Below, one piece after another: positions 1 through 5,215 of a DNA stretch of 10,630 nt. A program made the position numbers and the translations under genes. Each line of letters starts with the position of its first letter. Within the stretch, counting starts at the first letter, position 1. The notes beneath the pieces are model-generated. The model searched no databases. It worked only from the letters and a program-made list of their open reading frames with translations, and was not told the DNA's origin. The stretch lies in contig DWUW01000130.1 of the NCBI GenBank assembly GCA_019120525.1, positions 1 to 10,630 of the forward strand. Direction: 5' to 3'. Origin of the DNA: Candidatus Eisenbergiella stercorigallinarum (GTDB lineage: Bacteria; Bacillota; Clostridia; Lachnospirales; Lachnospiraceae).

Positions 1-43
1 CGACGGCCGGTATTAAGTTGACAAGGTACCATTATGATTAACT

Positions 44-88
44 GCATTCCCTTCCGGAAGGCCTGCACTGGCTTACCGGAAGGGATGC
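44..88. repeat. Imperfect inverted repeat (hairpin)
   Basis: The left arm at 44-57 reads GCATTCCCTTCCGG. The right arm at 76-88 reads CCGGAAGGGATGC, which is its reverse complement apart from one bulged base. The loop is about 18 bases. The left arm also contains most of a separate perfect palindrome, CCTTCCGGAAGG (50-61), so two alternative foldings are possible. No T-run follows, so it is not an obvious intrinsic terminator. It could be a protein-binding dyad or the remnant of a mobile or repeat element. Confidence 0.5.
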
Positions 89-122
89 ACCTGATCAGCG
101 AAAAGTGTGCACTTTGCAAACG

Positions 123-177
123 GAATATTCAATCCGTTCCTCCGGAACAGCGGTACTCCCGCACAAGAATATTCAAT
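123..177. repeat. Direct repeat pair GAATATTCAAT, possible operator
   Basis: The 11-mer GAATATTCAAT occurs exactly at 123-133 and 167-177, 44 bases apart start to start (about four helical turns). Each copy has the perfect 8-base palindrome GAATATTC at its core. The first copy lies inside the larger AACGGA/TCCGTT dyad. The pair ends 33 bases before the -35 element of the kinase promoter, which would suit cooperative binding by an autoregulator such as the HTH protein encoded at 1054-1869. That role is inference. Confidence 0.4.
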
Positions 178-210
178 TTACCTTTCAAAACTGAGAGATA
201 TCTGAAAAGC

Positions 211-239
211 TTGACGTATGACAAGTAAAAAGATATAAT
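211..239 (+). promoter_or_regulatory. Near-consensus sigma-A promoter for the kinase/HTH module
   Basis: TTGACG (211-216) and a perfect TATAAT (234-239) are separated by exactly 17 bases, the consensus spacing for housekeeping sigma factor. Transcription would start near 245-247. The leader before the ATG at 261 would then be only about 15 bases, with the GAGGTGA ribosome site at its very 5' end. This is the strongest promoter in the window by inspection. Confidence 0.75.
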
Positions 240-260
240 AATCCTGAGGTGAAGGTACAC

Positions 261-1079
261 ATGCAGCTGATGAAAGAAAAGCAGGATTTGACATATTTAT
301 CCTGGTCGGTTTACCGCAATTCGTCCGGAACCGCCGGTTCATTTCTGAAAGCGTACTCCGAGCTTGGCGGAAAGAAGACTTACTATAAGCTCTCAAATTT
401 TGATAAAGCGCGCGGCATCATCGGGCATGAGTGCGTGAATGAGCTGATTGTTGACCGACTGCTGATGATACTGGGTATTCCGCATTTATCGTACCAGCTG
501 ATTCACGCGGATGTGGCTGTAGACGGCAGGACCCATGAAGTATATCTTTGTGCTTCGGAGGATTTTAAGGCAAAGAGCGAGTCGAAGATTGCGTTGGATG
601 CCTATAAAGAACTGGAGGCTTTGCCGGATGAATCTGCCCTGGAATTCTGTATCCGTATGGGGTGGGAGGACTATATTTATCAGATGCTCGTTGTGGATTA
701 TCTGATTCTGAACCGGGATCGTCACGGCGCAAATATTGAGGTGCTGCGAAACAGCAGGAAGAAGACAGTTCGACTGGCGCCTCTGTTTGACCACGGTTTA
801 TCCCTGCTTTACAGCTGTCCGGATGATGTTGCGGCGGCAGCGTTCGATGTGATGGCTGACAAGCCCTGCAATAACTATATTGGCTCGAAGTCTACATGGG
901 ATAACCTGAGAATTATTCCGAAGGACAAAATGCCGGGGTTTCATCCGCTTTATGAAAGCGACAGGCAGGTTCTGATGGAAGGATTGGACGGCGTGATCTC
1001 TCAGACACTTCAGGACAGGATATGGAAAATGATCTGGAAAAGGTGGTGCGCATATGAAGATTTTTGCAATTCGAGATGA
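261..1079 (+). CDS. HipA-like serine/threonine kinase, short form (possible toxin)
   Basis: The protein is about 272 residues. It matches the HipA kinase core: a glycine/serine-rich loop (SSGTAGS, residues 21-27), a candidate ATP-binding lysine in TYYKLS (K43), an acidic helix (GHECVNE, 55-61), the catalytic loop NRDRHGAN (N151, D153, N158), and the metal-binding LAPLFDHG (D177). Family members phosphorylate proteins; HipA itself phosphorylates glutamyl-tRNA synthetase. The substrate here is unknown. It is much shorter than E. coli HipA and lacks the N-terminal subdomain, so it resembles split or minimal HipA and CtkA-type proteins. I chose ATG 261 over an in-frame GTG at 249 because GAGGTGA (246-252) sits at correct spacing from 261 and itself covers 249. 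The last 26 bases overlap the next gene, implying translational coupling. Kinase-fold assignment is firm; a toxin role is inferred from family and context. Confidence 0.8.
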   Translation: MQLMKEKQDLTYLSWSVYRNSSGTAGSFLKAYSELGGKKTYYKLSNFDKARGIIGHECVNELIVDRLLMILGIPHLSYQLIHADVAVDGRTHEVYLCASEDFKAKSESKIALDAYKELEALPDESALEFCIRMGWEDYIYQMLVVDYLILNRDRHGANIEVLRNSRKKTVRLAPLFDHGLSLLYSCPDDVAAAAFDVMADKPCNNYIGSKSTWDNLRIIPKDKMPGFHPLYESDRQVLMEGLDGVISQTLQDRIWKMIWKRWCAYEDFCNSR

Positions 1080-1869
1080 ATCGGCGCAGGAGCAGAAGGA
1101 TCTGGCGTACCTCCTGTATTACGAGCAGGAAAAACGGTTTTATATTGAGCTGCCTGAGAATGCGGACGTATGGGAGATGCCTCTGCTGTTGGAGTCCTTT
1201 GTAAAGCGAGGGGAAACTACAGTTAATTCCTATTGGAGCAAAATTTGGGTGGAACAGAGGATTGTTCCGCCTGACCGACAGAATATTGCAGAGATTCTGC
1301 GCGACAATCAGCTGAAGGAATATGACGAGTATGCGCTCCTGATGCTGGCAATGGGACGATGCGCGCAGGATGATTACTACCTTGTTCCTATTGATGAGAA
1401 GGAACTCCCGGAAAAAATTACGAAGCGGTTCTCAAAACGAATCGAGGATGTTCTGCCATTGGAGAATCACTGCCTGTTGGTATTTTTCCGGGATGGCGCT
1501 GTGAAGAAGTGCGACTTGCAGAAGCATTTTGAAAAGACGAAGGCCTTTCAGATTCTTCTCAGGAAGCCGGACTATTTTCAGCATGTGCAGATGCAGACGG
1601 GCGGATATGGTGTTGAGTGGGATGTGAACATGACCGTTTCGGATACGATGCTTTACCGGATTGGCAAAAGTATTCCGCTGACGATGGAGGACTTCCGGAA
1701 CTTTGCTATGTACAGGGTCATCAACGTGGCGGAAGCGGCAGAGATATTGGGCTGCTCCCGGCAGAATATTATTGACCTGACAAAGCGTGGAAAGCTCCAT
1801 CCGATCAAGACGTCGGAAAAGAGTACGCTGTATCTCAAAAGTGAGGTTCTAAAACGAAACTGGCAGTGA
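1054..1869 (+). CDS. DUF2442-like protein with C-terminal excisionase-type HTH (putative antitoxin/autoregulator)
   Basis: The protein is 271 residues with three apparent parts. Residues about 10-125 are a domain I cannot name; the stretch WVEQRIVPPDRQNI and a GRCAQDD motif stand out. Residues about 135-212 resemble DUF2442, with a strand-rich start (LLVFFRDGAVKKCDL) and the GYGVEWDVNMTVSDTMLYRIG segment near W189. Residues about 224-270 are an excisionase/MerR-like helix-turn-helix (VAEAAEILGCSRQNIIDL) with a basic tail. DUF2442 proteins are known as partners of small toxins such as DUF4160. Pairing with a HipA-like kinase, and overlap of its start with the kinase end, suggest it neutralises or regulates the kinase and represses the shared promoter. 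An AAGGTGGTG ribosome site (1040-1048) precedes ATG 1054. The N-terminal part might replace the missing HipA N-lobe, but that is speculative. Confidence 0.7.
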   Translation: MKIFAIRDESAQEQKDLAYLLYYEQEKRFYIELPENADVWEMPLLLESFVKRGETTVNSYWSKIWVEQRIVPPDRQNIAEILRDNQLKEYDEYALLMLAMGRCAQDDYYLVPIDEKELPEKITKRFSKRIEDVLPLENHCLLVFFRDGAVKKCDLQKHFEKTKAFQILLRKPDYFQHVQMQTGGYGVEWDVNMTVSDTMLYRIGKSIPLTMEDFRNFAMYRVINVAEAAEILGCSRQNIIDLTKRGKLHPIKTSEKSTLYLKSEVLKRNWQ

Positions 1870-2043
1870 TCATGCCTTATGCAGGATACTTGTATGACAT
1901 TCGCTTGAATACCATCCCGGTTTCAGATAAAAACGATATTCATGCAGGGGTACTTTTCCGGTGCTGATTTTCTGAAGATGGACAGGAGCGAGAATAATAT
2001 AGAAGCATCGGAAATGGGTTACAGAACGCGAGGAGGAATGCAC

Positions 2044-2322
2044 ATGGAACATACTGAAGCAAAGCAGGCAATGAAGGAACTGACGATGGCTTTACTATAT
2101 CTGTCCCGCTTTTGTGAACGGGAAAAATTTGCAGAGGCCGAACACTTCTATGCCTGGAAAGGCTATGATTTTGATGTGTTGAACGAGCTGGATGATGAGG
2201 ACCTGATCCGTCAGGGCAGCCACAGGAGCAAGAGCGTATATTTGACAGAGGCAGGTAAGGAGTATGCCCGGTCGTTGTTCGAAAAGTATGGCATTGACGA
2301 TTGGAAGGGTACAACGGCCTGA
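2044..2322 (+). CDS. Small DUF6429-like protein
   Basis: The protein is about 92 residues and looks winged-helix-like. Its signature is the helix KELTMALLYLSRFCE, then AWKGYDFDVLNELDDEDLI, then the wing-like GSHRSKSVYLTEAGKEYA. This pattern matches what I recall of the DUF6429 family, whose role is unknown. I chose ATG 2044 because AGGAGG (2031-2036) lies 7 bases upstream. An ATG at 2038 is only one base from that site, and the open frame back to 1942 covers non-conserved sequence. It is 174 bases after the kinase/HTH pair and does not obviously belong to it. No clear promoter is visible, although weak -35/-10-like words occur around 1905-1931. The family match is from memory. Confidence 0.7.
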   Translation: MEHTEAKQAMKELTMALLYLSRFCEREKFAEAEHFYAWKGYDFDVLNELDDEDLIRQGSHRSKSVYLTEAGKEYARSLFEKYGIDDWKGTTA

Positions 2323-2345
2323 GACCTGATTTTTTCAGTTTCTTT

Positions 2346-2376
2346 TTGACAAAATTTTGATTCTATAAGGGATAAT
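2346..2376 (+). promoter_or_regulatory. Weak promoter-like element
   Basis: A perfect TTGACA (2346-2351) is followed by GATAAT (2371-2376), but the spacing is 19 bases, longer than ideal. The pair is bracketed by the CAGTTTC/GAAACTG inverted repeat. If active, it would produce a roughly 230-base leader before the XRE gene containing the downstream dyads. The AT-rich background makes chance occurrence quite possible. Confidence 0.25.
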
Positions 2377-2490
2377 GGAAACTGTTGAAATGAAACGATA
2401 TGTTTTCTCAAATTCATTTTTTCTGACAAGTTCAAATTCCCCCGTTTTTTCTCAACAATGTATAACTGATATATCCGTATTTGCGTAGGA

Positions 2491-2510
2491 CAGGAAAACC
2501 GGATTTCCTG
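2491..2510. repeat. Small hairpin CAGGAAA/TTTCCTG
   Basis: Perfect 7-base arms (2491-2497 and 2504-2510) enclose a 6-base loop containing CCGG. It is followed on the + strand by an A-rich rather than a T-rich run, so it is not a + strand terminator. It lies about 35 bases before the -35 region of the XRE promoter and may be an additional regulatory dyad. Confidence 0.35.
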
Positions 2511-2543
2511 TAAACAGAAAAAATTTATGCAGGGTTATCATAT

Positions 2544-2582
2544 CTCATTTCCAAATGAGAAAAAGTATGTTAGAATTTCTAA
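2544..2582 (+). promoter_or_regulatory. Extended -10 promoter embedded in two palindromes (XRE operator)
   Basis: The extended -10 reads TG-T-TAGAAT, with TAGAAT at 2571-2576. A -35-like TTTCCA (2548-2553) lies 17 bases upstream. The -35 falls in the perfect palindrome CTCATTT-CC-AAATGAG (2544-2559). The -10 falls in the perfect palindrome TTAGAA-T-TTCTAA (2570-2582). Transcription would begin near 2583. A dimeric repressor on either dyad would block polymerase directly, so autoregulation by the XRE protein just downstream is the simplest reading. The palindromes are seen directly; the binding protein is inferred. Confidence 0.6.
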
Positions 2583-2616
2583 ATAAATGAGAAAACGGGG
2601 AAAAGAGAACTTTTTA

Positions 2617-2838
2617 ATGAGCGACGGAATAGGGATGGGGCTGAGAAAGTTGCGATTGGAGAGACATTATACACAGAGAGAAGTTGCTGAAAGAATGCAT
2701 ATGCTTCAAAGTGCATATAGCAGACTGGAGAATGGAAAGGTAGTGGTGACAGAACGTCATCTTCAGCTTTTGGTAGAGGTGTTTGGCGAGGAAGCGATAG
2801 AGAGCATCTGCTTCCCGGAGGAAAAAGATGGGATATAA
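2617..2838 (+). CDS. XRE/Cro-C1-type helix-turn-helix regulator
   Basis: The protein is about 73 residues and is essentially one Cro/C1-type DNA-binding domain. The helix-turn-helix spans residues 19-40 (TQREVAERMHMLQSAYSRLENG read in two parts: recognition scaffold TQREVAERM and SAYSRLENG). It lacks a metabolite-binding domain. I prefer ATG 2617. The upstream in-frame ATG 2587 would sit almost at the predicted transcription start with no ribosome site, whereas GGGGAAAAGAGA (2597-2608) precedes 2617. An ATG at 2635 is also possible. The reading frame ends inside the next gene (11-base overlap), and that gene in turn overlaps the sugar genes. It is therefore probably an autoregulated repressor controlling the polysaccharide operon, as inferred from position and the palindromic promoter. 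The regulon is unknown. Confidence 0.8.
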   Translation: MSDGIGMGLRKLRLERHYTQREVAERMHMLQSAYSRLENGKVVVTERHLQLLVEVFGEEAIESICFPEEKDGI

Positions 2839-3364
2839 TAAGAATGGATATAATAAAAATAAGGACTTGTATGGTGAGATCATTAGAATTTTATCTGACA
2901 GTAACGGAATGAAATTCGGTGAACTGAACAGAGAATTAGAGCGGTCATGCGAGGAAAAGTATGAGTATAAGAGGCTAAGTAACCTGCTTTACAGGATGGT
3001 GGGAAAAGGAGAACTGCAAAGGGATGAAGAGGGGGTATACAGCATAAGAGGAGACAAAGAAGATACAGAGAAAAATGTCGATGATTTACAGCCGAAAGAA
3101 GAGTGCTTTGGGCAAGAAGAGAAGGGCGAGAAAAGTAGAGGAGAAAGTGATATGGGAGCAGAGAAAGGGGCCAAGATTTTTGAAGAGTATATCGACAATA
3201 TGATGGGGATATGTAAAGATAAAGAAAAAGAAATAGACCAGTATGTTTCTCAAATCTCATTCGAAGAATTTGTAGAGATTAAAAAAACCTTGAATTTGAA
3301 CGACGAGATCATGCTGCTTTTGAAAAAAAGGAAACAGGACAGGAAAGAGAAGGAAACAGCCTAA
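2828..3364 (+). CDS. Uncharacterised winged-helix-like protein coupled to the XRE gene
   Basis: The 178-residue product is not one I recognise. It opens with a tandem GYNKN-GYNKN repeat, then residues about 13-75 look like a winged helix (EIIRILSDSNGMKFGELNREL, then RLSNLLYRMVGKGELQRDEEGVYSI read as helix, helix and wing). Residues about 76-115 are a charged, Glu/Lys/Gly-rich linker likely to be disordered. Residues about 116-178 form charged helices ending in a Lys/Arg-rich tail. A GGAGG site (2817-2821) lies 6 bases before ATG 2828, and the start overlaps the XRE gene by 11 bases. The TAA stop shares its last base with the ATG of the thiamine-diphosphate enzyme, so translation is likely coupled. 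It is AT-rich like the XRE gene and unlike the sugar genes. A co-regulator role with the XRE protein is inference. Confidence 0.7.
   Translation: MGYNKNGYNKNKDLYGEIIRILSDSNGMKFGELNRELERSCEEKYEYKRLSNLLYRMVGKGELQRDEEGVYSIRGDKEDTEKNVDDLQPKEECFGQEEKGEKSRGESDMGAEKGAKIFEEYIDNMMGICKDKEKEIDQYVSQISFEEFVEIKKTLNLNDEIMLLLKKRKQDRKEKETA
2831..2860. repeat. 15-bp tandem repeat across the XRE stop codon
   Basis: GGATATAATAAGAAT (2831-2845) is followed directly by GGATATAATAAAAAT (2846-2860), with one mismatch. The first unit supplies the TAA stop of the XRE gene, and both units encode GYNKN in the overlapping frame. Each unit contains the word TATAAT, but no good -35 lies 16-18 bases upstream. Gain or loss of a unit would keep the downstream frame. 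Confidence 0.65.
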
Positions 3365-5208
3365 TGAGTAAAATCAGACTCGCCGACTACGTCGCCGACT
3401 TCCTCGCCTCCCACGGTATTACCGACTGCTTTACGGTAGTCGGCGGAGGGGCGATGCATTTAAATGACGCATTCGGCCATCATCCGCAGATTCACTGTAC
3501 CTATCAGCATCACGAGCAGGCCTGCGCCATTGCGGCGGAGGCCTATGCCCGTCTGGAAAACAGGATGGCCGCCGTCTGCGTGACCACCGGTCCCGGCGGG
3601 ACGAACGCCATTACCGGAGTGCTCGGGGCATGGCTGGATTCCATCCCCATGTTCGTGATAAGCGGCCAGGTGCGTTATGATACAACGGCGCGGTACGCGC
3701 AGCAGTTTACGGACGGGCTGCCTCTGCGGGCGGTAGGGGATCAGGAATTCGATATCACCAGGGCGGTGGGCTGTATGTGCAAGTATGCCGCCATGCTGGA
3801 GGATCCCGCGGACATCCGTTACATGCTGGAAAAGGCCTGGCACCTTGCGACGACGGGAAGAAAGGGCCCGGTGTGGGTGGATATTCCGGTCAACTTCCAG
3901 GGCTCCTTCATTGAGACGGATCAGCTCCGCGGTTATGACCCGGCGGAGGACGATGCGCAGCTTCCGCCGGCGGTGGATGAGAAGACGGTGGATGAGATCC
4001 TGCTGAAAATAGAGAAGGCAAAGCGGCCTGTCATCTATGCGGGCGGAGGAATCCGGCTGTCCGGCGGTTTTGAAGCGTTCCGGACCGCGGTGGAGCGGCT
4101 GGGCGTTCCGGTGGTGACTTACTGGAACAGCGTGGACCTGATGGAAGATCATCATCCCCTTTACTGCGGCAGGGGCGGAAGCATGGGGGACCGGGCCGGC
4201 AATTTCGCGGTGCAGAACGCGGATCTGGTGCTTGCTCTTGGAACCAGGCTCAGCATTCGGCAGGTGGGCTACAACTGGACCACCTGGGCGCGGGAGGCTG
4301 AGGTGGTCATGGTGGACATCGACCGGGCGGAGATGAAGAAGCCCACGCTGCATGTGGACCTGCCTGTCTGGGCAGATGTGAAGGAGTTCCTGGAAAAAGT
4401 GAACCGGAAGCTGGAGAAAAGGACGCAGCCGCTGTCGCCGCAAGAGTGGTGGAGGCAGCAGTGCCGGGACTGGAAGAGAAAATATCCGGTCACGCTTCCC
4501 AGGCACTGGGAGGAGAACGGTGAAACGGCGAATGTGTTCGCTTTTATCCGGTACCTGAGCGAGGCGCTGCCGGAAGGCAGCCTGACGGCGGTCAGCAACG
4601 GCGCCTGTTGCGTGGTGGGGCACCAGGACTGGTGCGTGAAAAAAGATACCCGTTTTATCATCAATAACGCGGTCGCCAGCATGGGGTATGGGCTTCCTGC
4701 CGCCATCGGCCTGTGTGTCGCGGGCGGCAGGCGGGATACGGTATGCCTGGAGGGAGACGGCAGTATCATGATGAACCTGCAGGAACTGCAGACGGTCATC
4801 ACCAATAAGCTTCCTGTCAAGCTGTTTCTGGTCAACAATCAGGGTTATCACAGCATCCGGCAGACGCAGAACAATTTGTTTGGGGAGCATACGAAAGTGG
4901 GGATCGGGCCGGAGAGCGGCGATCTTTCCTTTCCGGAGTTTTCCCGGATCGCGGAGGCCTTTGGCTTTCCTTATTTCTGCGCGCACAGCAATGAACAGAT
5001 GATGGAGGCGGTCCACAGGACGCTGGCGCAGCCGGGGCCTGTGTTCTGCGAGATCTTTACGGATACGAAGCAGGTGTGGGAGCCAAAGAGCGCGACGAAG
5101 CGGCTGCCGGACGGCAGGCTTGTGAGCCCGCCGCTGGAGGATCTTGCGCCCTTCCTGGACAGGAAGGAGCTGTTGGAAAACCTGTATATCACGCCGTTGG
5201 AGGAATGA
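3364..5208 (+). CDS. Thiamine-diphosphate-dependent enzyme, acetolactate synthase/YerE-like
   Basis: This 614-residue protein has the three-domain layout of acetolactate synthase-type enzymes. The N-terminal pyrimidine domain carries the conserved catalytic glutamate in YQHHEQA (E51). The central domain has VIYAGGGI and LALGTRLSI. The C-terminal diphosphate domain carries GDGS (464-467) and the paired N491-N492 that bind metal and cofactor. Family enzymes decarboxylate pyruvate and transfer the two-carbon unit. Standing with rfbG/F/H, the best match in role is YerE, which adds that unit to C4 of a CDP-4-keto-3,6-dideoxyhexose in yersiniose synthesis. Housekeeping acetolactate synthase is less likely because no small subunit or ilv gene is present. 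AAGGA (3350-3354) serves the start, which overlaps the preceding stop by one base (TAATG). Base composition becomes visibly GC-rich from this gene on. The sugar substrate is inferred. Confidence 0.8.
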   Translation: MSKIRLADYVADFLASHGITDCFTVVGGGAMHLNDAFGHHPQIHCTYQHHEQACAIAAEAYARLENRMAAVCVTTGPGGTNAITGVLGAWLDSIPMFVISGQVRYDTTARYAQQFTDGLPLRAVGDQEFDITRAVGCMCKYAAMLEDPADIRYMLEKAWHLATTGRKGPVWVDIPVNFQGSFIETDQLRGYDPAEDDAQLPPAVDEKTVDEILLKIEKAKRPVIYAGGGIRLSGGFEAFRTAVERLGVPVVTYWNSVDLMEDHHPLYCGRGGSMGDRAGNFAVQNADLVLALGTRLSIRQVGYNWTTWAREAEVVMVDIDRAEMKKPTLHVDLPVWADVKEFLEKVNRKLEKRTQPLSPQEWWRQQCRDWKRKYPVTLPRHWEENGETANVFAFIRYLSEALPEGSLTAVSNGACCVVGHQDWCVKKDTRFIINNAVASMGYGLPAAIGLCVAGGRRDTVCLEGDGSIMMNLQELQTVITNKLPVKLFLVNNQGYHSIRQTQNNLFGEHTKVGIGPESGDLSFPEFSRIAEAFGFPYFCAHSNEQMMEAVHRTLAQPGPVFCEIFTDTKQVWEPKSATKRLPDGRLVSPPLEDLAPFLDRKELLENLYITPLEE

Positions 5209-5215
5209 GGGGAAG

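Larger units (their letters stand above)
1..210. other. Repeat-rich non-coding leader upstream of the kinase gene
   Basis: I see no convincing gene here. A 64-codon open frame (34-228) has no ribosome site, runs through the inverted repeats and the downstream promoter, and resembles no family I know. The stretch holds several short dyads: a long imperfect hairpin (44-88), AACGGA/TCCGTT arms (119-124 and 133-138), GTTCC/GGAAC (136-140 and 144-148) and GCGG/CCGC (150-153 and 159-162). It also holds an 11-base direct repeat (123-133 and 167-177). It may be the tail of an upstream locus plus a control region for the kinase module. Confidence 0.5.
2403..2595. repeat. Four copies of the TTTTCTCA / TGAGAAAA motif
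   Basis: TTTTCTCA occurs at 2403-2410 and 2447-2454. Its reverse complement TGAGAAAA occurs at 2556-2563 and 2588-2595. The two inverted copies flank the -10 region of the XRE promoter, and one is the right arm of the CTCATTT/AAATGAG palindrome. The set could be an operator array for the adjacent repressor. The motif is short and AT-rich, so some copies may be chance. Confidence 0.35.
2323..2616. other. AT-rich regulatory intergenic region
   Basis: No gene is supported in this 294-base stretch. It contains a CAGTTTC/GAAACTG inverted repeat (2336-2342 and 2378-2384) flanking a promoter-like pair, and a direct repeat TCAAATTC (2408-2415 and 2432-2439). It also has TTTTCTCA-type motifs on both strands, a 7-bp-stem hairpin (2491-2510), and the palindrome-embedded promoter of the XRE gene. 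There is no hairpin plus T-run that would clearly terminate the gene at 2044-2322; a T-rich patch at 2330-2347 lacks a stable stem in front of it. Confidence 0.55.

Noticed and set aside
18..38. TTGACA (18-23) with TATGAT (33-38) as a promoter
   Set aside because: Spacing is only 9 bases, and nothing resembling a -10 lies at 16-18 bases.
34..228. 64-codon open frame at the window start
   Set aside because: No ribosome site, no recognisable domain, and it runs through inverted repeats and into the promoter at 211-239.
249..260. GTG 249 as the kinase start
   Set aside because: The GTG is part of the ribosome site serving ATG 261 and would be nearly leaderless.
1942..2043. N-terminal extension of the DUF6429-like gene
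   Set aside because: No ribosome site before 1942. AGGAGG at 2031-2036 fits ATG 2044, and the extension does not resemble the family.
2323..2347. Intrinsic terminator after the DUF6429-like gene
   Set aside because: There are T-runs but no stable stem immediately before them.
2831..2860. TATAAT words in the tandem repeat as internal promoters
   Set aside because: No acceptable -35 hexamer lies 16-18 bases upstream of either copy.
3460..5016. Long minus-strand open frame (518 codons) opposite the thiamine enzyme
   Set aside because: It is antisense to a gene with complete catalytic motifs, has no domain of its own, and is explained by GC-rich third codon positions.
3364..5208. Housekeeping acetolactate synthase (ilvB)
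   Set aside because: No regulatory-subunit gene or other branched-chain amino-acid gene nearby; the context is entirely nucleotide-sugar synthesis.
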